DNA of 55,827 nt from Ramlibacter sp. (GTDB lineage: Bacteria; Pseudomonadota; Gammaproteobacteria; Burkholderiales; Burkholderiaceae_C), in NCBI GenBank assembly GCA_028291885.1, contig JAQGNJ010000043.1, positions 1 to 55,827 on the forward strand, in the 5' to 3' direction. A program made the translations under genes and the position numbers. The notes under the pieces are model-generated. The model was not told where the DNA came from. It ran no database searches and worked only from the letters and a program-made list of their open reading frames with translations. Positions 45,629-53,848 of the stretch are shown one piece after another; position 1 is the first letter of the stretch, and each line of letters begins with the position of its first letter.

Positions 45629-45930
45629 CCAGGAACCAGTCGCGATAAGGCGTGTTCTTCGCCAGCCTGCGGTTGAAGTCCGGCGCGCCGTCGGTCCACC
45701 ACACCGGGCCTCGCTCCCCGAGCGCCTGCTTTGCGCGATCCACCTGCTCGCGTGCCGTGCCACGCGCCGCCTCTGCGCTTGTTCGCGCGAGGCGGATCGG
45801 TCCCCGCAGCGAACCATCGGGGGCCACGGTCCGGCGCCCTTGACGGATCTCCAGCAGGCCCTCCTTCCCCATGGCCAGGGCCATTGCGCGGACTGCCGGC
45901 ATCAGTGGTCGCCACGCATCCGGCGCGAGT
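45629..45930 (-). pseudogene. C-terminal fragment of a DUF3253-containing protein
   Basis: The leftward frame reads WRPLMPAVRAMALAMGKEGL, then LEIRQGRRTVAPDGSLRGPI, the DUF3253 winged-helix end, followed by GERGPVWWTDGAPDFNRRLA and KNTPYRDWFLA, a tail found with this domain. No start codon or N-terminus exists; the frame runs back into a transposase fragment. The gene was apparently cut by an insertion sequence that later decayed. Homology is from memory of the family pattern, so moderately sure. Confidence 0.55.
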
Positions 45931-46214
45931 GCGAGGGCAGGTGTACGTCTGCTTTCGCGCGTCGAAGGCAAAGTCCGAGCGACTGAAGGTGCCTTCATCG
46001 CGGTCGGCCTTGTCCGGACAGGGATGTGCGGCTCGATGTGCTTCTCGTTGACGAGCCAGATGTGCCTGGGCGCACTGCCCGGTGGCGCTTCTGGTGGCTC
46101 GTCTTCTGCAGCAGGATTCGCGGCGTCGAGAGCCTGGATGTACTCGCGCACGGCGCGGGTCGGCGCCTCACCTTCCGTCCAACAGGAAGCACGGCTCGCA
46201 TCGGCCTGGATCAC
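45915..46214 (-). mobile_element. IS1182-like transposase fragment (frameshifted)
   Basis: The leftward frame starts at about 46214 with QADASRASCWTEGEAPTRAV, then REYIQALDAANPAAED, the mid-region of IS1182-type transposases. It jumps to EKHIEPHIPV, with the catalytic middle deleted, and after a frameshift near 46013 continues DKADRDEGTFSRSDFAFDAR, KQTYTCP, which precedes the zinc-ribbon part in intact copies. Ends and inverted repeats were not found. It is a dead remnant. Confidence 0.65.
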
Positions 46215-46378
46215 GCTGGCGTCGATCGCGATACGAGAATTCAGAGCAACGCCGCCAGGCCTTGCCGGCCTGGATCCACTTCTACAACTGGCACCGCCTT
46301 CATCACGGCATCAGCCCGATGTCACCCGTGTGACGTCTTTCGATTCCTCGAAAGAACCTCTTGACACTTCACATCTAG
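46205..46378 (+). mobile_element. IS481-like transposase C-terminal fragment
   Basis: On the plus strand the reading SRYENSEQRRQALPAWIHFY, NWHRLHHGISPMSPV, then a TGA at 46331-46333, then RLSIPRKNLLTLHI and a stop is the C-terminus of an IS481-family DDE transposase (ERxxALxxWxxxYNWHRPH, PPxSRL). The premature stop and the missing catalytic domain make it non-functional. It abuts the IS1182-like scrap on the opposite strand. Confidence 0.65.
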
Positions 46379-46706
46379 AACGGTGTGAGGTGCTGGTGCA
46401 GCTCGCTCAAATCGAGGATCGATCGACGCCTCGCAGCAGATGGTCTCTCCGGACGTGATCAGGCGGCCGAACGAATAGAACAGACGCGGCACGGATCACG
46501 CTACCTGACCGCGTTCAACGCTGACGCAGATCATCTCGCAGGAGCCCATGACGCAGCTTGATACTGTTGTCCACCTGGTCGAAGAAGAAGGCCCTGCATG
46601 GCCATTCGCTGGGACGAGGGCGTGGTCGTGCGGCGCCGCGAAGACCGGCCGCAGTGCTGCCGCGTCAACCGCCGAGAGACTGGCACCAGCCAACCCCAGA
46701 AAGCAA
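46379..46706. other. Stretch without a recognised gene between IS scraps and tRNA-Asn
   Basis: A plus-strand frame from ATG 46548, behind GCAGGAG, gives 61 residues (MTQLDTVVHLVEEEGPAWP) and ends inside the terminator hairpin. Nothing resembles a known family. It is probably decayed insertion-sequence or island DNA next to the tRNA gene. Confidence 0.3.
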
Positions 46707-46738
46707 AAGAGTCAGCAGGCGCTAACCTGCTGACTCTT
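46707..46738 (-). terminator. Rho-independent terminator behind tRNA-Asn
   Basis: A perfect 11-pair stem, GAGTCAGCAGG against CCTGCTGACTC, extended by two A-T pairs, has a six-base loop. On the leftward strand it is followed by TTTTGCTTTC and so ends the tRNA transcript. On the plus strand it is followed by TTGCGTTTTTT and could also act, so it may be bidirectional. Confidence 0.85.
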
Positions 46739-46746
46739 GCGTTTTT

Positions 46747-46822
46747 TGGCTCCTCGACCTGGGCTCGAACCAGGGACCTACGGATTAACAGTCCGGCGCT
46801 CTACCAACTGAGCTATCGAGGA
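46747..46822 (-). tRNA. tRNA-Asn (anticodon GUU)
   Basis: Read leftward, the 76 bases fold as a standard tRNA. The acceptor TCCTCGA pairs with TCGAGGA, the D arm has AGCTCAGTTGGTAGAGC, the anticodon arm is CCGGACTGTTAATCCG with anticodon GTT, and the T arm is CTGGTTCGAGCCCAG. Discriminator G and encoded CCA (complement of 46747-46749) end it. The discriminator G fits Asn. Confidence 0.97.
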
Positions 46823-46897
46823 ACAAGCCTCAGATTATAGCGTCCTTTTTTGCCGCTTTTCCCCGGCTGTCGAGTTCGCTAAAACAATCTGGGGATC

Positions 46898-48001
46898 TCA
46901 ATCGAAAACCGGCGTCTCCACGCCAAGCACCTTGTGCAGCTTGGGACTCGTGGTCGTGTACTGCAGATGGATTTTCTTGTCCGGGAAGATGAAGGGCGCC
47001 GCGGCGAAGGCCGCGAGCGCGCACTCGTGGAAGCCCGACAGGATCAGCTTCTTCTTGCCCGGATAGGTGTTGATGTCGCCGACGGCGAAGATGCCCGGCG
47101 TGCTCGTGGAGAACTTCTCCGTGTCCACCTTCACCTGCTTGCGCTCGATGTCCAGGCCCCACTCGGCGATCGGGCCGAGCTTGGGCGACAGGCCGAAGAA
47201 CACCAGCAGCACGTCCAGCGGAACGACGCGCGTCACGCCGTCCGAACCCGTCACTTTCGCGCCGGTGAGCTTGCCGTCCTTCTCGTCGTAGCCGGTGACC
47301 TGGCCGACGATGAACTGCATCTCGTACGCGTCGCACAGCTCCTTCATCTTGGCGACCGAGGCCGGCGCGGCCTTGAAGCCGTCGCGGCGGTGGATCAGGA
47401 TCACGCTCTCGGCCTTGTTCGGGCCTTCGGCGACGAAGTTCAGCGTCCAGTCCAGGGCCGAGTCGCCGCCGCCGACGATCACCAGGTTCTTGCCGGCGAA
47501 GTCGGCCGGGTTCTTCACCCGGTAGTGCAGCTGCGTGCCGTCGAACTTGTCCAGGCCGTCGACCTTCAGCAGCCGCGGCTGGAAGGCGCCGACGCCGCCG
47601 GCGATGAAGATGGTCTTGGCGATGAACCGCGTTCCCCTGGAGGTCTCGACGAAGAAGCGCCCGTCCTCCTGCTTTTCGACGACGGTCACTTCCTGGCCGA
47701 AGTGGAAGGTCGCGCCGAAGGGCTCGATCTGCTTGAGCAGGTTGTCCGTCAGTTCCTGGCCGGTGCACACCGGCACGGCGGGGATGTCGTAGATCGGCTT
47801 GTCGGGATAGAGCTCCACGCATTGCCCGCCGGGATAGGCGAGCGAATCGATCACGTGGGCCTTGATCTCCAGCAGGCCGAGCTCGAACACCTGGAACAGG
47901 CCCACCGGCCCCGCGCCGACGATGACGGCATCGGTTTCGATGGCGCCACCTTCATGGGCCAGGGCGGTCTTGATCACTTCTTGGTTCAGTTGGGGTTCCA
48001 T
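46898..48001 (-). CDS. Ferredoxin-NADP+ reductase (thioredoxin-reductase-like fold)
   Basis: 367 residues from ATG 48001 ([20 protein letters not shown]). FAD loop [17 protein letters not shown], the [20 protein letters not shown] segment typical of the TrxB-like Fd-NADP reductases, NADPH loop [12 protein letters not shown], and [20 protein letters not shown] near the end. There is no CxxC disulfide pair, which separates it from thioredoxin reductase. It moves electrons between NADPH and ferredoxin. Placed directly after fdxA behind the cys operon, the pair could feed the sulfite reductase. Confidence 0.9.
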   Translation of the reverse strand: MEPQLNQEVIKTALAHEGGAIETDAVIVGAGPVGLFQVFELGLLEIKAHVIDSLAYPGGQCVELYPDKPIYDIPAVPVCTGQELTDNLLKQIEPFGATFHFGQEVTVVEKQEDGRFFVETSRGTRFIAKTIFIAGGVGAFQPRLLKVDGLDKFDGTQLHYRVKNPADFAGKNLVIVGGGDSALDWTLNFVAEGPNKAESVILIHRRDGFKAAPASVAKMKELCDAYEMQFIVGQVTGYDEKDGKLTGAKVTGSDGVTRVVPLDVLLVFFGLSPKLGPIAEWGLDIERKQVKVDTEKFSTSTPGIFAVGDINTYPGKKKLILSGFHECALAAFAAAPFIFPDKKIHLQYTTTSPKLHKVLGVETPVFD

Positions 48002-48062
48002 ACGACTAGTTTTCTTCACTCCGTTCACGCCCTCTGCCTCGACCGAGGGCCGGGGCAAGGGC

Positions 48063-48392
48063 TTAGCGGATCAGTTCCGACAGCTTGTCGGTCTTGTCTT
48101 TCCATTCGTCGGCATCGGGCGGCGCCGGCTTGCGCTTGGTGATGCTCTTCCAGCCCGCCGCCTGCGCCAGCTCGGTGTTGAGCTTGATGAAGGCGATCTG
48201 GCTGGCCGGGACGTCTTCTTCCGCGTAGATCGCGTTGACCGGGCATTCGGGGATGCAGACGGCGCAGTCGATGCATTCGTCCGGGTCGATCACCAGCATG
48301 TTCGGCCCCTCGCGGAAGCAGTCCACGGGGCAGACGTCCACGCAGTCGGTGTACTTGCAGCGGATACAGGATTCGGTGACGACGTGGGTCAT
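48063..48392 (-). CDS. fdxA: 7Fe ferredoxin FdxA
   Basis: 109 residues starting [20 protein letters not shown]. Cysteines C9, C17, C21, C25 in the first set and C40, C43, C46, C50 in [15 protein letters not shown] give one [3Fe-4S] and one [4Fe-4S] cluster of the Azotobacter type. A C-terminal extension of about 50 residues ([20 protein letters not shown]) is normal. It lies 58 bases after cysN and 61 bases before the reductase gene, all in one direction. Confidence 0.95.
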   Translation of the reverse strand: MTHVVTESCIRCKYTDCVDVCPVDCFREGPNMLVIDPDECIDCAVCIPECPVNAIYAEEDVPASQIAFIKLNTELAQAAGWKSITKRKPAPPDADEWKDKTDKLSELIR

Positions 48393-48450
48393 TTTGTTCT
48401 GGTGCAGGAAGGGGAAAACCCTTGATTTTAACGCGCGGCTCGCTGGCGCT

Positions 48451-49719
48451 TCAGCGCACCAGCACTGCCCCCGCGGTCTTGTGGCTTGCGGTGTCCACCA
48501 GCACCAGCGAACCCAGGATGCGCGAGCGCAGGTAGGGCAGGGTGGCGAGCGGCTCCTGCAGCGCCAGTTCCACGTGGCCGATGGAATTGGGCTCCAGGTG
48601 GTCGGCGTCCGCTTCGGCCAGGGTGTTGATGTCCAGCTTGTGGACGATGCGCTTGACCTTGGCCTTGACCCAGCGGTGGCCGTGCAGGGCCCAGTAGACC
48701 CGGCCCGCCACCAGCGGCTCGTCGTCCATCCAGGCGATCGTTGCCGAGAGCTCACGCGAGGGCTCGAGCGCGCCCGGCGTCAGCAGCCAGTCGCCGCGCG
48801 ACACGTCGACCTCGCGATCGAGCACGATGCCGGCACTGTGGCCGGTCGCCACCTCGCGCGGCTTGCGCGCGTGGTCGAGCACCTGGGCGACCGTGGCGGT
48901 CTGGCCGCCGGGAAGCACCTTGACCTGCATGCCCGGCCGCACCGATCCGGTCGCGATGCGGCCCCAGAAGACGCGCCGGCCCTGGCTGGTGTCGGACGAG
49001 GCGGAAAACTTTTCCACCCACTGCACCGGGAAGGAGAACGCTTCCCCCGTCTCTTCGGCCGTGCAGTCCAGTTGCTCCAGCAGCTGCAGCAGCGACGGGC
49101 CCTGGTAGCCGCACCAGCCAGGCTGGGCTTCGACCACGTTGTGGCCCTTGAGCGCCGAGACCGGCACGATGGCGCGGGCAACGATGCCCGCGGCGCTCGT
49201 GAACGCGTTCAGGGCGGCGCTGATGTTGGCGAAAGCCTGCACCGGGTCGCTGACCGCGTCCAGCTTGTTGACCGCGAACACGATGGCCGGAACGCGCAGC
49301 AGGTTCACCAGCAGCGAATGGCGGCGCGTCTGCGGCAGCAATTCGAGGCGCGGATTGGACCAGTCCAGCTTGGTCGCATCGACCAGCACGACGGCGGCGT
49401 CGGCGCTCGAAGCGGCGGTCACCATGTTGCGCGTGTACTGCTCGTGGCCCGGCGCGTCGCCGATGATGAACTTGCGGCTCGGCGTCGCGAAATAGCGGTA
49501 TGCGACGTCGATGGTGATGCCCTGTTCGCGCTCCGCCGACAGGCCGTCCGTCAGCAGGGCCAGGTCGGTTTCGCCCGAGCGCTGCACGCCGGCGAGCTGG
49601 TCCTGCAGCACGGACTTGCTGTCCACCAGCAAGCGGCCGATCAGCGTGCTCTTGCCGTCGTCCACCGACCCGCAGGTGATGAACTTCAGGGCCGAGACAT
49701 GGTCATGGACTGCTGTCAT
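48451..49719 (-). CDS. cysN: Sulfate adenylyltransferase subunit 1 (GTPase) CysN
   Basis: 422 residues. GTPase motifs: [15 protein letters not shown] (P-loop), [12 protein letters not shown] (G3) and NKLDAV (G4), followed by EF-Tu-like beta-barrel domains ([18 protein letters not shown]). With CysD it makes adenylylsulfate from ATP and sulfate, driven by GTP. No fused CysC kinase domain is present, consistent with the direct APS route suggested by cysH. The start overlaps the cysD stop by one base pair set (ATGA). Confidence 0.96.
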   Translation of the reverse strand: MTAVHDHVSALKFITCGSVDDGKSTLIGRLLVDSKSVLQDQLAGVQRSGETDLALLTDGLSAEREQGITIDVAYRYFATPSRKFIIGDAPGHEQYTRNMVTAASSADAAVVLVDATKLDWSNPRLELLPQTRRHSLLVNLLRVPAIVFAVNKLDAVSDPVQAFANISAALNAFTSAAGIVARAIVPVSALKGHNVVEAQPGWCGYQGPSLLQLLEQLDCTAEETGEAFSFPVQWVEKFSASSDTSQGRRVFWGRIATGSVRPGMQVKVLPGGQTATVAQVLDHARKPREVATGHSAGIVLDREVDVSRGDWLLTPGALEPSRELSATIAWMDDEPLVAGRVYWALHGHRWVKAKVKRIVHKLDINTLAEADADHLEPNSIGHVELALQEPLATLPYLRSRILGSLVLVDTASHKTAGAVLVR

Positions 49720-50651
49720 CAGAAATACCCATCCTTCTTGCGCTTCTCCATGGAAGCATCCGACGTCTTGTCGTCCATCCGGGTGGCGCCGCGCTCGCTC
49801 ACTTCCACCGTCAGGGTCTCGATCACCACTTCCGCGGCGTTGGCCGCCGGGCTTTCCACCGGGCAGGTGCAGGTGATGTCGCCGACGGTGCGAAAGCGCA
49901 CGGTGCGGGTCACGACCTCTTCGCCTTCCTTGGGCGGCGTCAGTTCGGTCACCGGCACCAGCAGGCCCTTGCGCTCGATCACTTCGCGCCGGTGGGCGTA
50001 GTAGATCGACGGCAGGGCGATGTCCTCGCGCTCGATGTACTGCCACACGTCCAGCTCGGTCCAGTTGGAGATCGGGAACACGCGGAAATGCTCGCCCGGA
50101 TGCAGCCGGGTGTTGAACAGCGTCCACAGCTCGGGGCGCTGCGCCTTGGGCTGCCACTGGCCGAAGCTGTCGCGGTGCGAAAAGATGCGCTCCTTGGCGC
50201 GGGCCTTTTCCTCGTCGCGGCGGGCGCCGCCGATCAAGGCGTCGAAGCGAAATTCCTCGATCGCTTCCAGCAGCGTCACCGACTGGTGGACGTTGCGCGA
50301 TTCGCCAGGATGGGCCAGCCGCACCGTGCCGCGCTTCATCGAATCCTCGACGCTGCGCACGATCAGCTCGGCGCCCAGCTCCTTGGCGCGCAAGTCGCGG
50401 AAGGCGGTCACTTCGGGGAAGTTGTGGCCGGTGTCGATCATCAGCAGCGGGTAGGGGATGCGCCCCGCGCCGAAAGCCTTCTCGGCGCATTTGAGCAACA
50501 CCAGCGAATCCTTGCCGCCGGAAAACAGCAGCGTCGGGCGCTCGAAAACGGCCGCGACCTCGCGCAGGATGAAGATCGTTTCTTCCTCCAGGGCGTCCAG
50601 GTGGCGGTTGCTCAGTTGGCCGAGCAGCTTCGGTTCGGCTCTTGCGTTCAT
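49719..50651 (-). CDS. cysD: Sulfate adenylyltransferase subunit 2 CysD
   Basis: 310 residues from ATG 50651. PP-loop LLFSGGKDSLVLLKCAEKAF, then LMIDTGHNFPEV, GGARRDEEKARAKERIFSHR and the C-terminal GATRMDDKTSDASMEKRKKD are all diagnostic. It is the catalytic ATP-binding half of sulfate adenylyltransferase. The gene is coupled to cysH upstream and cysN downstream by ATGA overlaps. Confidence 0.96.
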   Translation of the reverse strand: MNARAEPKLLGQLSNRHLDALEEETIFILREVAAVFERPTLLFSGGKDSLVLLKCAEKAFGAGRIPYPLLMIDTGHNFPEVTAFRDLRAKELGAELIVRSVEDSMKRGTVRLAHPGESRNVHQSVTLLEAIEEFRFDALIGGARRDEEKARAKERIFSHRDSFGQWQPKAQRPELWTLFNTRLHPGEHFRVFPISNWTELDVWQYIEREDIALPSIYYAHRREVIERKGLLVPVTELTPPKEGEEVVTRTVRFRTVGDITCTCPVESPAANAAEVVIETLTVEVSERGATRMDDKTSDASMEKRKKDGYF

Positions 50652-51379
50652 GCGGGGCTCCGTTCGGTTTCCGGTGTTTTCACGTGCAGGCCGCATTCCT
50701 TGGCCGCCTCGTCTTCCCACCACCAGCGGCCGGCGCGGAAGTCCTCGCCCAGGCTGATGGCGCGGGTGCAGGGGGCGCAGCCGATGCTCGGGAAGAACTC
50801 GTCGTGCAGCGGGTTGTAGTCCACCTTGCTGGCGGCGATGTAATGCCAGACGTCGCCCCAGGTCCAGTTGGCCAGCGGGTTGAACTTGGTGCGCTCGGCG
50901 CTAGTGTCGATCAGCGGCACCTCGGCGCGGGCATTGGACTGCTCGCGGCGCAGGCCGGTGATCCAGGCCTTCTGGCCGGCCAGCGCGCGCTCGAGCGGCT
51001 CCACCTTGCGCACGTGGCAGCAGGCCTTGCGCAGCTCGATGCTCTTGTACATCGGCTCCTTGCCTTCGCGGGCGACGAACTGGATCACGGCTTCGTTGAC
51101 CGGCTGGTAGACGTTGACCGGCGCGCGGGACATCGCCTTCGTGCGCTCCAGCAACTCGAGCGTCTGCGGATGCAGCATGCCGGTCTCCAGCACGAAGATC
51201 GGGATGTCCAGCTCCAGGCTGTTGATCAGGTGCGTGATGACGACGTCTTCCGCGCCCAGGCTGGAGGCCTGGGTCAGCGGCGAGAACTCGGCGGCCGCGC
51301 GAATCAGCAGCGCCCTGGTTTCGGCCAGCTTGGCGTCGAAATCGCTGGAAGCGCGGGCGTGCAGGTCGATTGCGCTCAT
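50648..51379 (-). CDS. cysH: APS reductase CysH (4Fe-4S type)
   Basis: 243 residues from ATG 51379. The segments VFVLETGMLHPQTLELL-like (here IFVLETGMLHPQ), YKSIELRKACCHVRKVEPLE and SIGCAPCTRAI carry the CC...C-x2-C set that binds a [4Fe-4S] cluster, which marks the enzyme as an adenylylsulfate reductase and not a PAPS reductase. The C-terminal ECGLHVK holds the redox-active Cys. Product is sulfite for CysI. The start overlaps the DUF934 stop (TGATG). Confidence 0.94.
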   Translation of the reverse strand: MSAIDLHARASSDFDAKLAETRALLIRAAAEFSPLTQASSLGAEDVVITHLINSLELDIPIFVLETGMLHPQTLELLERTKAMSRAPVNVYQPVNEAVIQFVAREGKEPMYKSIELRKACCHVRKVEPLERALAGQKAWITGLRREQSNARAEVPLIDTSAERTKFNPLANWTWGDVWHYIAASKVDYNPLHDEFFPSIGCAPCTRAISLGEDFRAGRWWWEDEAAKECGLHVKTPETERSPA

Positions 51380-51771
51380 CAAGCGTGTTCCTTGAACAGC
51401 GGTTCCGCCTTGACGGCGTCCCCCTGGTAGAAGCGGGCGAAGCGCTCGAACTGCCGGCGCGCGTCGGCGATGTCCTGGTCGGCGCGCAGCACGGCGCTGG
51501 TGAAACCGGTGCGCTGCATCTGCACCAGCTGGTCGATCAGCACGTCGCCGGTGGCGCGGATCTCGCCCTGGAAGCCCAGGCGCCGGCGCAGCACGAAGGC
51601 CTGGCTGAAGGCGCGGCCGTCGCTGAATTTCGGGAAGTGCAGGTCGATGCGCCGGATGCCTTCCAGCGACACCTCGCGCGGGTCCACGTCGTTGGACAGC
51701 TGCAGCAGGTCGGGCGCGGTCGCCTCGAAGGCTTCGTCGCTCGCCGGGATCAGGTTCAGGGTCAGTTCCAT
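51379..51771 (-). CDS. DUF934 family protein of the sulfite reduction operon
   Basis: 130 residues: a variable N-terminus, then LEGIRRIDLHFPKFSDGRAF and SQAFVLRRRLGFQGEIRATG, then DVLIDQLVQMQRTGF, the DUF934 core. The family sits next to cysI throughout proteobacteria and is thought to support sulfite reductase, but its chemistry is unsettled. Two bases separate it from the cysI stop, and its own stop overlaps the cysH start, so the order is conserved and tightly coupled. Confidence 0.9.
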   Translation of the reverse strand: MELTLNLIPASDEAFEATAPDLLQLSNDVDPREVSLEGIRRIDLHFPKFSDGRAFSQAFVLRRRLGFQGEIRATGDVLIDQLVQMQRTGFTSAVLRADQDIADARRQFERFARFYQGDAVKAEPLFKEHA

Positions 51772-51773
51772 GG

Positions 51774-53606
51774 TCAGGCTTCCTGCTTTTCGGCGAAACG
51801 CGCGCCGTTGGCGGCGGCCTTGAACGGATCCAGCCCGACGCGGCGCAGCGTCGCGATGAAGGTCTCGGCCTTGTCGCCGGCGGCCTGGCGTTCGCGGCGA
51901 TAGGTGTCGAGCACGGCCTCGATCACTTCGGGCACTTCGGCGGCGGAGAACGAGGGGCCGACCACCTTGCCGGGAACGGCCGCGCCCGACAGCTGCGAGC
52001 CGTCGGAGCCGCCCAGCGTCACCTGGTACCACTCCTTGCCGTCCTTGTCGACGCCCAGGATGCCGATGTGGCCGCTGTGGTGGTGGCCGCAGGAATTGAT
52101 GCAGCCCGAGATGTGCAGGTCGATCTCGCCGATGTCGTGCAGCTCGTCCAGGTCCTGGTAGCGCTGCGTGATGGCCTCGGCGATCGGCAGCGAGCGGGCG
52201 TTGGCCAGCGAGCAGAAATCGCCGCCGGGGCAGGCGATCATGTCGGTCAGCAGGCGGATGTTCGCCTTCGCCATGCCCGCGGCCTTGGCAGCGTGCCAGA
52301 GCTCGGGCAGGTCGTCCTGGTGGACCCAGGGCAGCAGCAGGTTCTGGTCGTGCGTGACGCGCGCCTCGCCGGCGGAGAAACGGTCGGCGAGCTGGGCGGC
52401 CGTCTCCAGCTGGTCGCCGGTGGCATCGCCGGGCGCCTGGCCCAGGCGCTTGAACGACAGCGTCACGGCGCGCAGTTGCGGGTTCTTGTGCGCGGCGACG
52501 TTCTGCTGCAGCCAGCGGTCATATTCCGGATCGGCTTCGGCGCCGGCGCGGACGATCTCGTGCACCTTGGCGGCGGCGCCCGCGTGCGAACGCGACAGCG
52601 TCGGCGGCAGGAACGACGCGCCGACGCGGTCCAGCTCGGCCTGGGTGATGGTGTGCGGCGCGCCGTCGTGTTCGACGATGCCGCGGTACTCCGCTTCGAC
52701 CTCGTCGATGTAGCGCTGGCCTTCGGCCTTGACCAGGATCTTGATCCGGGCCTTGTACATGTTGTCGCGGCGGCCCCAGCGGTTGTAGACGCGGACCACG
52801 GCCTCCAGGTAGTTGAGCACCTGGTCCCAGGGCAGGAATTCGCGCACGACGGTGGCGATCACCGGCGTGCGGCCCATGCCGCCGCCGACCAGGAAGCGGA
52901 AGCCCAGCTCGCCGGCTTCGTTCTTCACCATGTGCAGGCCGACGTCGTGCCAGAAGGTGGCGGCGCGGTCTTCCCGCGCGCCCGAGACGGCGACCTTGAA
53001 CTTGCGCGGCAGGAAGGCGAATTCCGGGTGCAGCGTGCTCCACTGGCGCAGGATTTCGCAGAAGGGGCGCGGATCGGCGATCTCGTCGGCCGCGATGCCG
53101 GCGCGCTCGTCGGTCGTGATGTTGCGGATGCAGTTGCCGCTGGTCTGGATGCCGTGCATGTCGACGCTGGCCAGCAGCTCCATCACGTCGGCGCTCTTGA
53201 CCAGCGGGATCCAGTTGAACTGCACGTTCTGGCGGGTGGTGAAGTGGCCGTAGCCGACCTTCAGGTGCGAGCGCACCGAGCCGCCGCCGGGAAAGCTCGA
53301 CGGCATCGGCACCGGGCCCAGCGCGTCCTGCTTCTGCTGCGCTTCCTGCAGCAGGGCGGCGGAGGGCTGGTCATAGTCGCGCGCGATCGTTCCCAGGGCG
53401 CGCAGCTGGCGGCTGGACAGCTCGCCGTAGGGAACGGCGACGCGAAGCATCGGCGCATAGCGCTGGATGTACCAGCCGTTCTGCAGCCGCAGCGGCCGGA
53501 AGTCCTCGTCGCTCAGCTTGCCGGCGAGGTTGCGCTCGAGCTGGTCACGGTATTGCGCCGCGCGGGCGCGGACGAACTGCTTGTCGAATTCTGTGTATTG
53601 GTACAT
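51774..53606 (-). CDS. cysI: Sulfite reductase hemoprotein (CysI, nitrite/sulfite reductase family)
   Basis: 610 residues from ATG 53606 (MYQYTEFDKQFVRARAAQYR). Two ferredoxin-like half domains include GRTPVIATVVREFLPW. Sirohaem/[4Fe-4S] ligands are in MIACPGGDFCSLANARSLPI and HISGCINSCGHHHSGH. It reduces sulfite to sulfide with six electrons. No flavoprotein cysJ is present; the fdxA and ferredoxin-NADP reductase genes behind the operon could be the donors. Start choice follows the family N-terminus; an upstream extension is ignored. Confidence 0.94.
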   Translation of the reverse strand: MYQYTEFDKQFVRARAAQYRDQLERNLAGKLSDEDFRPLRLQNGWYIQRYAPMLRVAVPYGELSSRQLRALGTIARDYDQPSAALLQEAQQKQDALGPVPMPSSFPGGGSVRSHLKVGYGHFTTRQNVQFNWIPLVKSADVMELLASVDMHGIQTSGNCIRNITTDERAGIAADEIADPRPFCEILRQWSTLHPEFAFLPRKFKVAVSGAREDRAATFWHDVGLHMVKNEAGELGFRFLVGGGMGRTPVIATVVREFLPWDQVLNYLEAVVRVYNRWGRRDNMYKARIKILVKAEGQRYIDEVEAEYRGIVEHDGAPHTITQAELDRVGASFLPPTLSRSHAGAAAKVHEIVRAGAEADPEYDRWLQQNVAAHKNPQLRAVTLSFKRLGQAPGDATGDQLETAAQLADRFSAGEARVTHDQNLLLPWVHQDDLPELWHAAKAAGMAKANIRLLTDMIACPGGDFCSLANARSLPIAEAITQRYQDLDELHDIGEIDLHISGCINSCGHHHSGHIGILGVDKDGKEWYQVTLGGSDGSQLSGAAVPGKVVGPSFSAAEVPEVIEAVLDTYRRERQAAGDKAETFIATLRRVGLDPFKAAANGARFAEKQEA

Positions 53607-53848
53607 GCGTTCTGGGAGAGGACAGGCACGGGCTGCAGCAGCCACGCAAGGGCGCCACTTTAAAAGAGCGGCTTATGGAAACAAACGATTTTTTCGTTCA
53701 CGCTTTATGCGGATAAGCTTATTCGCCAGTGTCGGCGCGGCTTTCCGGCGGGTTGGATGCTAATTCCGGAGAAGGCGTCTGCGGCGCCCACGGAGGCAGC
53801 GTCCGATGTTATCAAGGCGCCGCGAGGCGCGAGCGCGGCGGCGAAAGC
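53607..53848. promoter_or_regulatory. cysI promoter region with an AT-rich palindromic motif
   Basis: This is the only sizeable gap in the sulfur block and must hold the operon promoter. AT-rich sequence at about 53660-53726 contrasts with the GC-rich surroundings. TTATGCGGATAAGC (53705-53718) leads into a palindrome GATAAGCTTATTC (53713-53724 region). Almost the same word, TTATTCGGATATGC, occurs at 55797-55810 ahead of yggX. A CysB-type LysR activator site is a reasonable guess; this is inference from position. Confidence 0.5.

Noticed and set aside
48422-48435. TTGATTTTAACGCG upstream of fdxA as an FNR box.
   Set aside because: The second half-site is absent.
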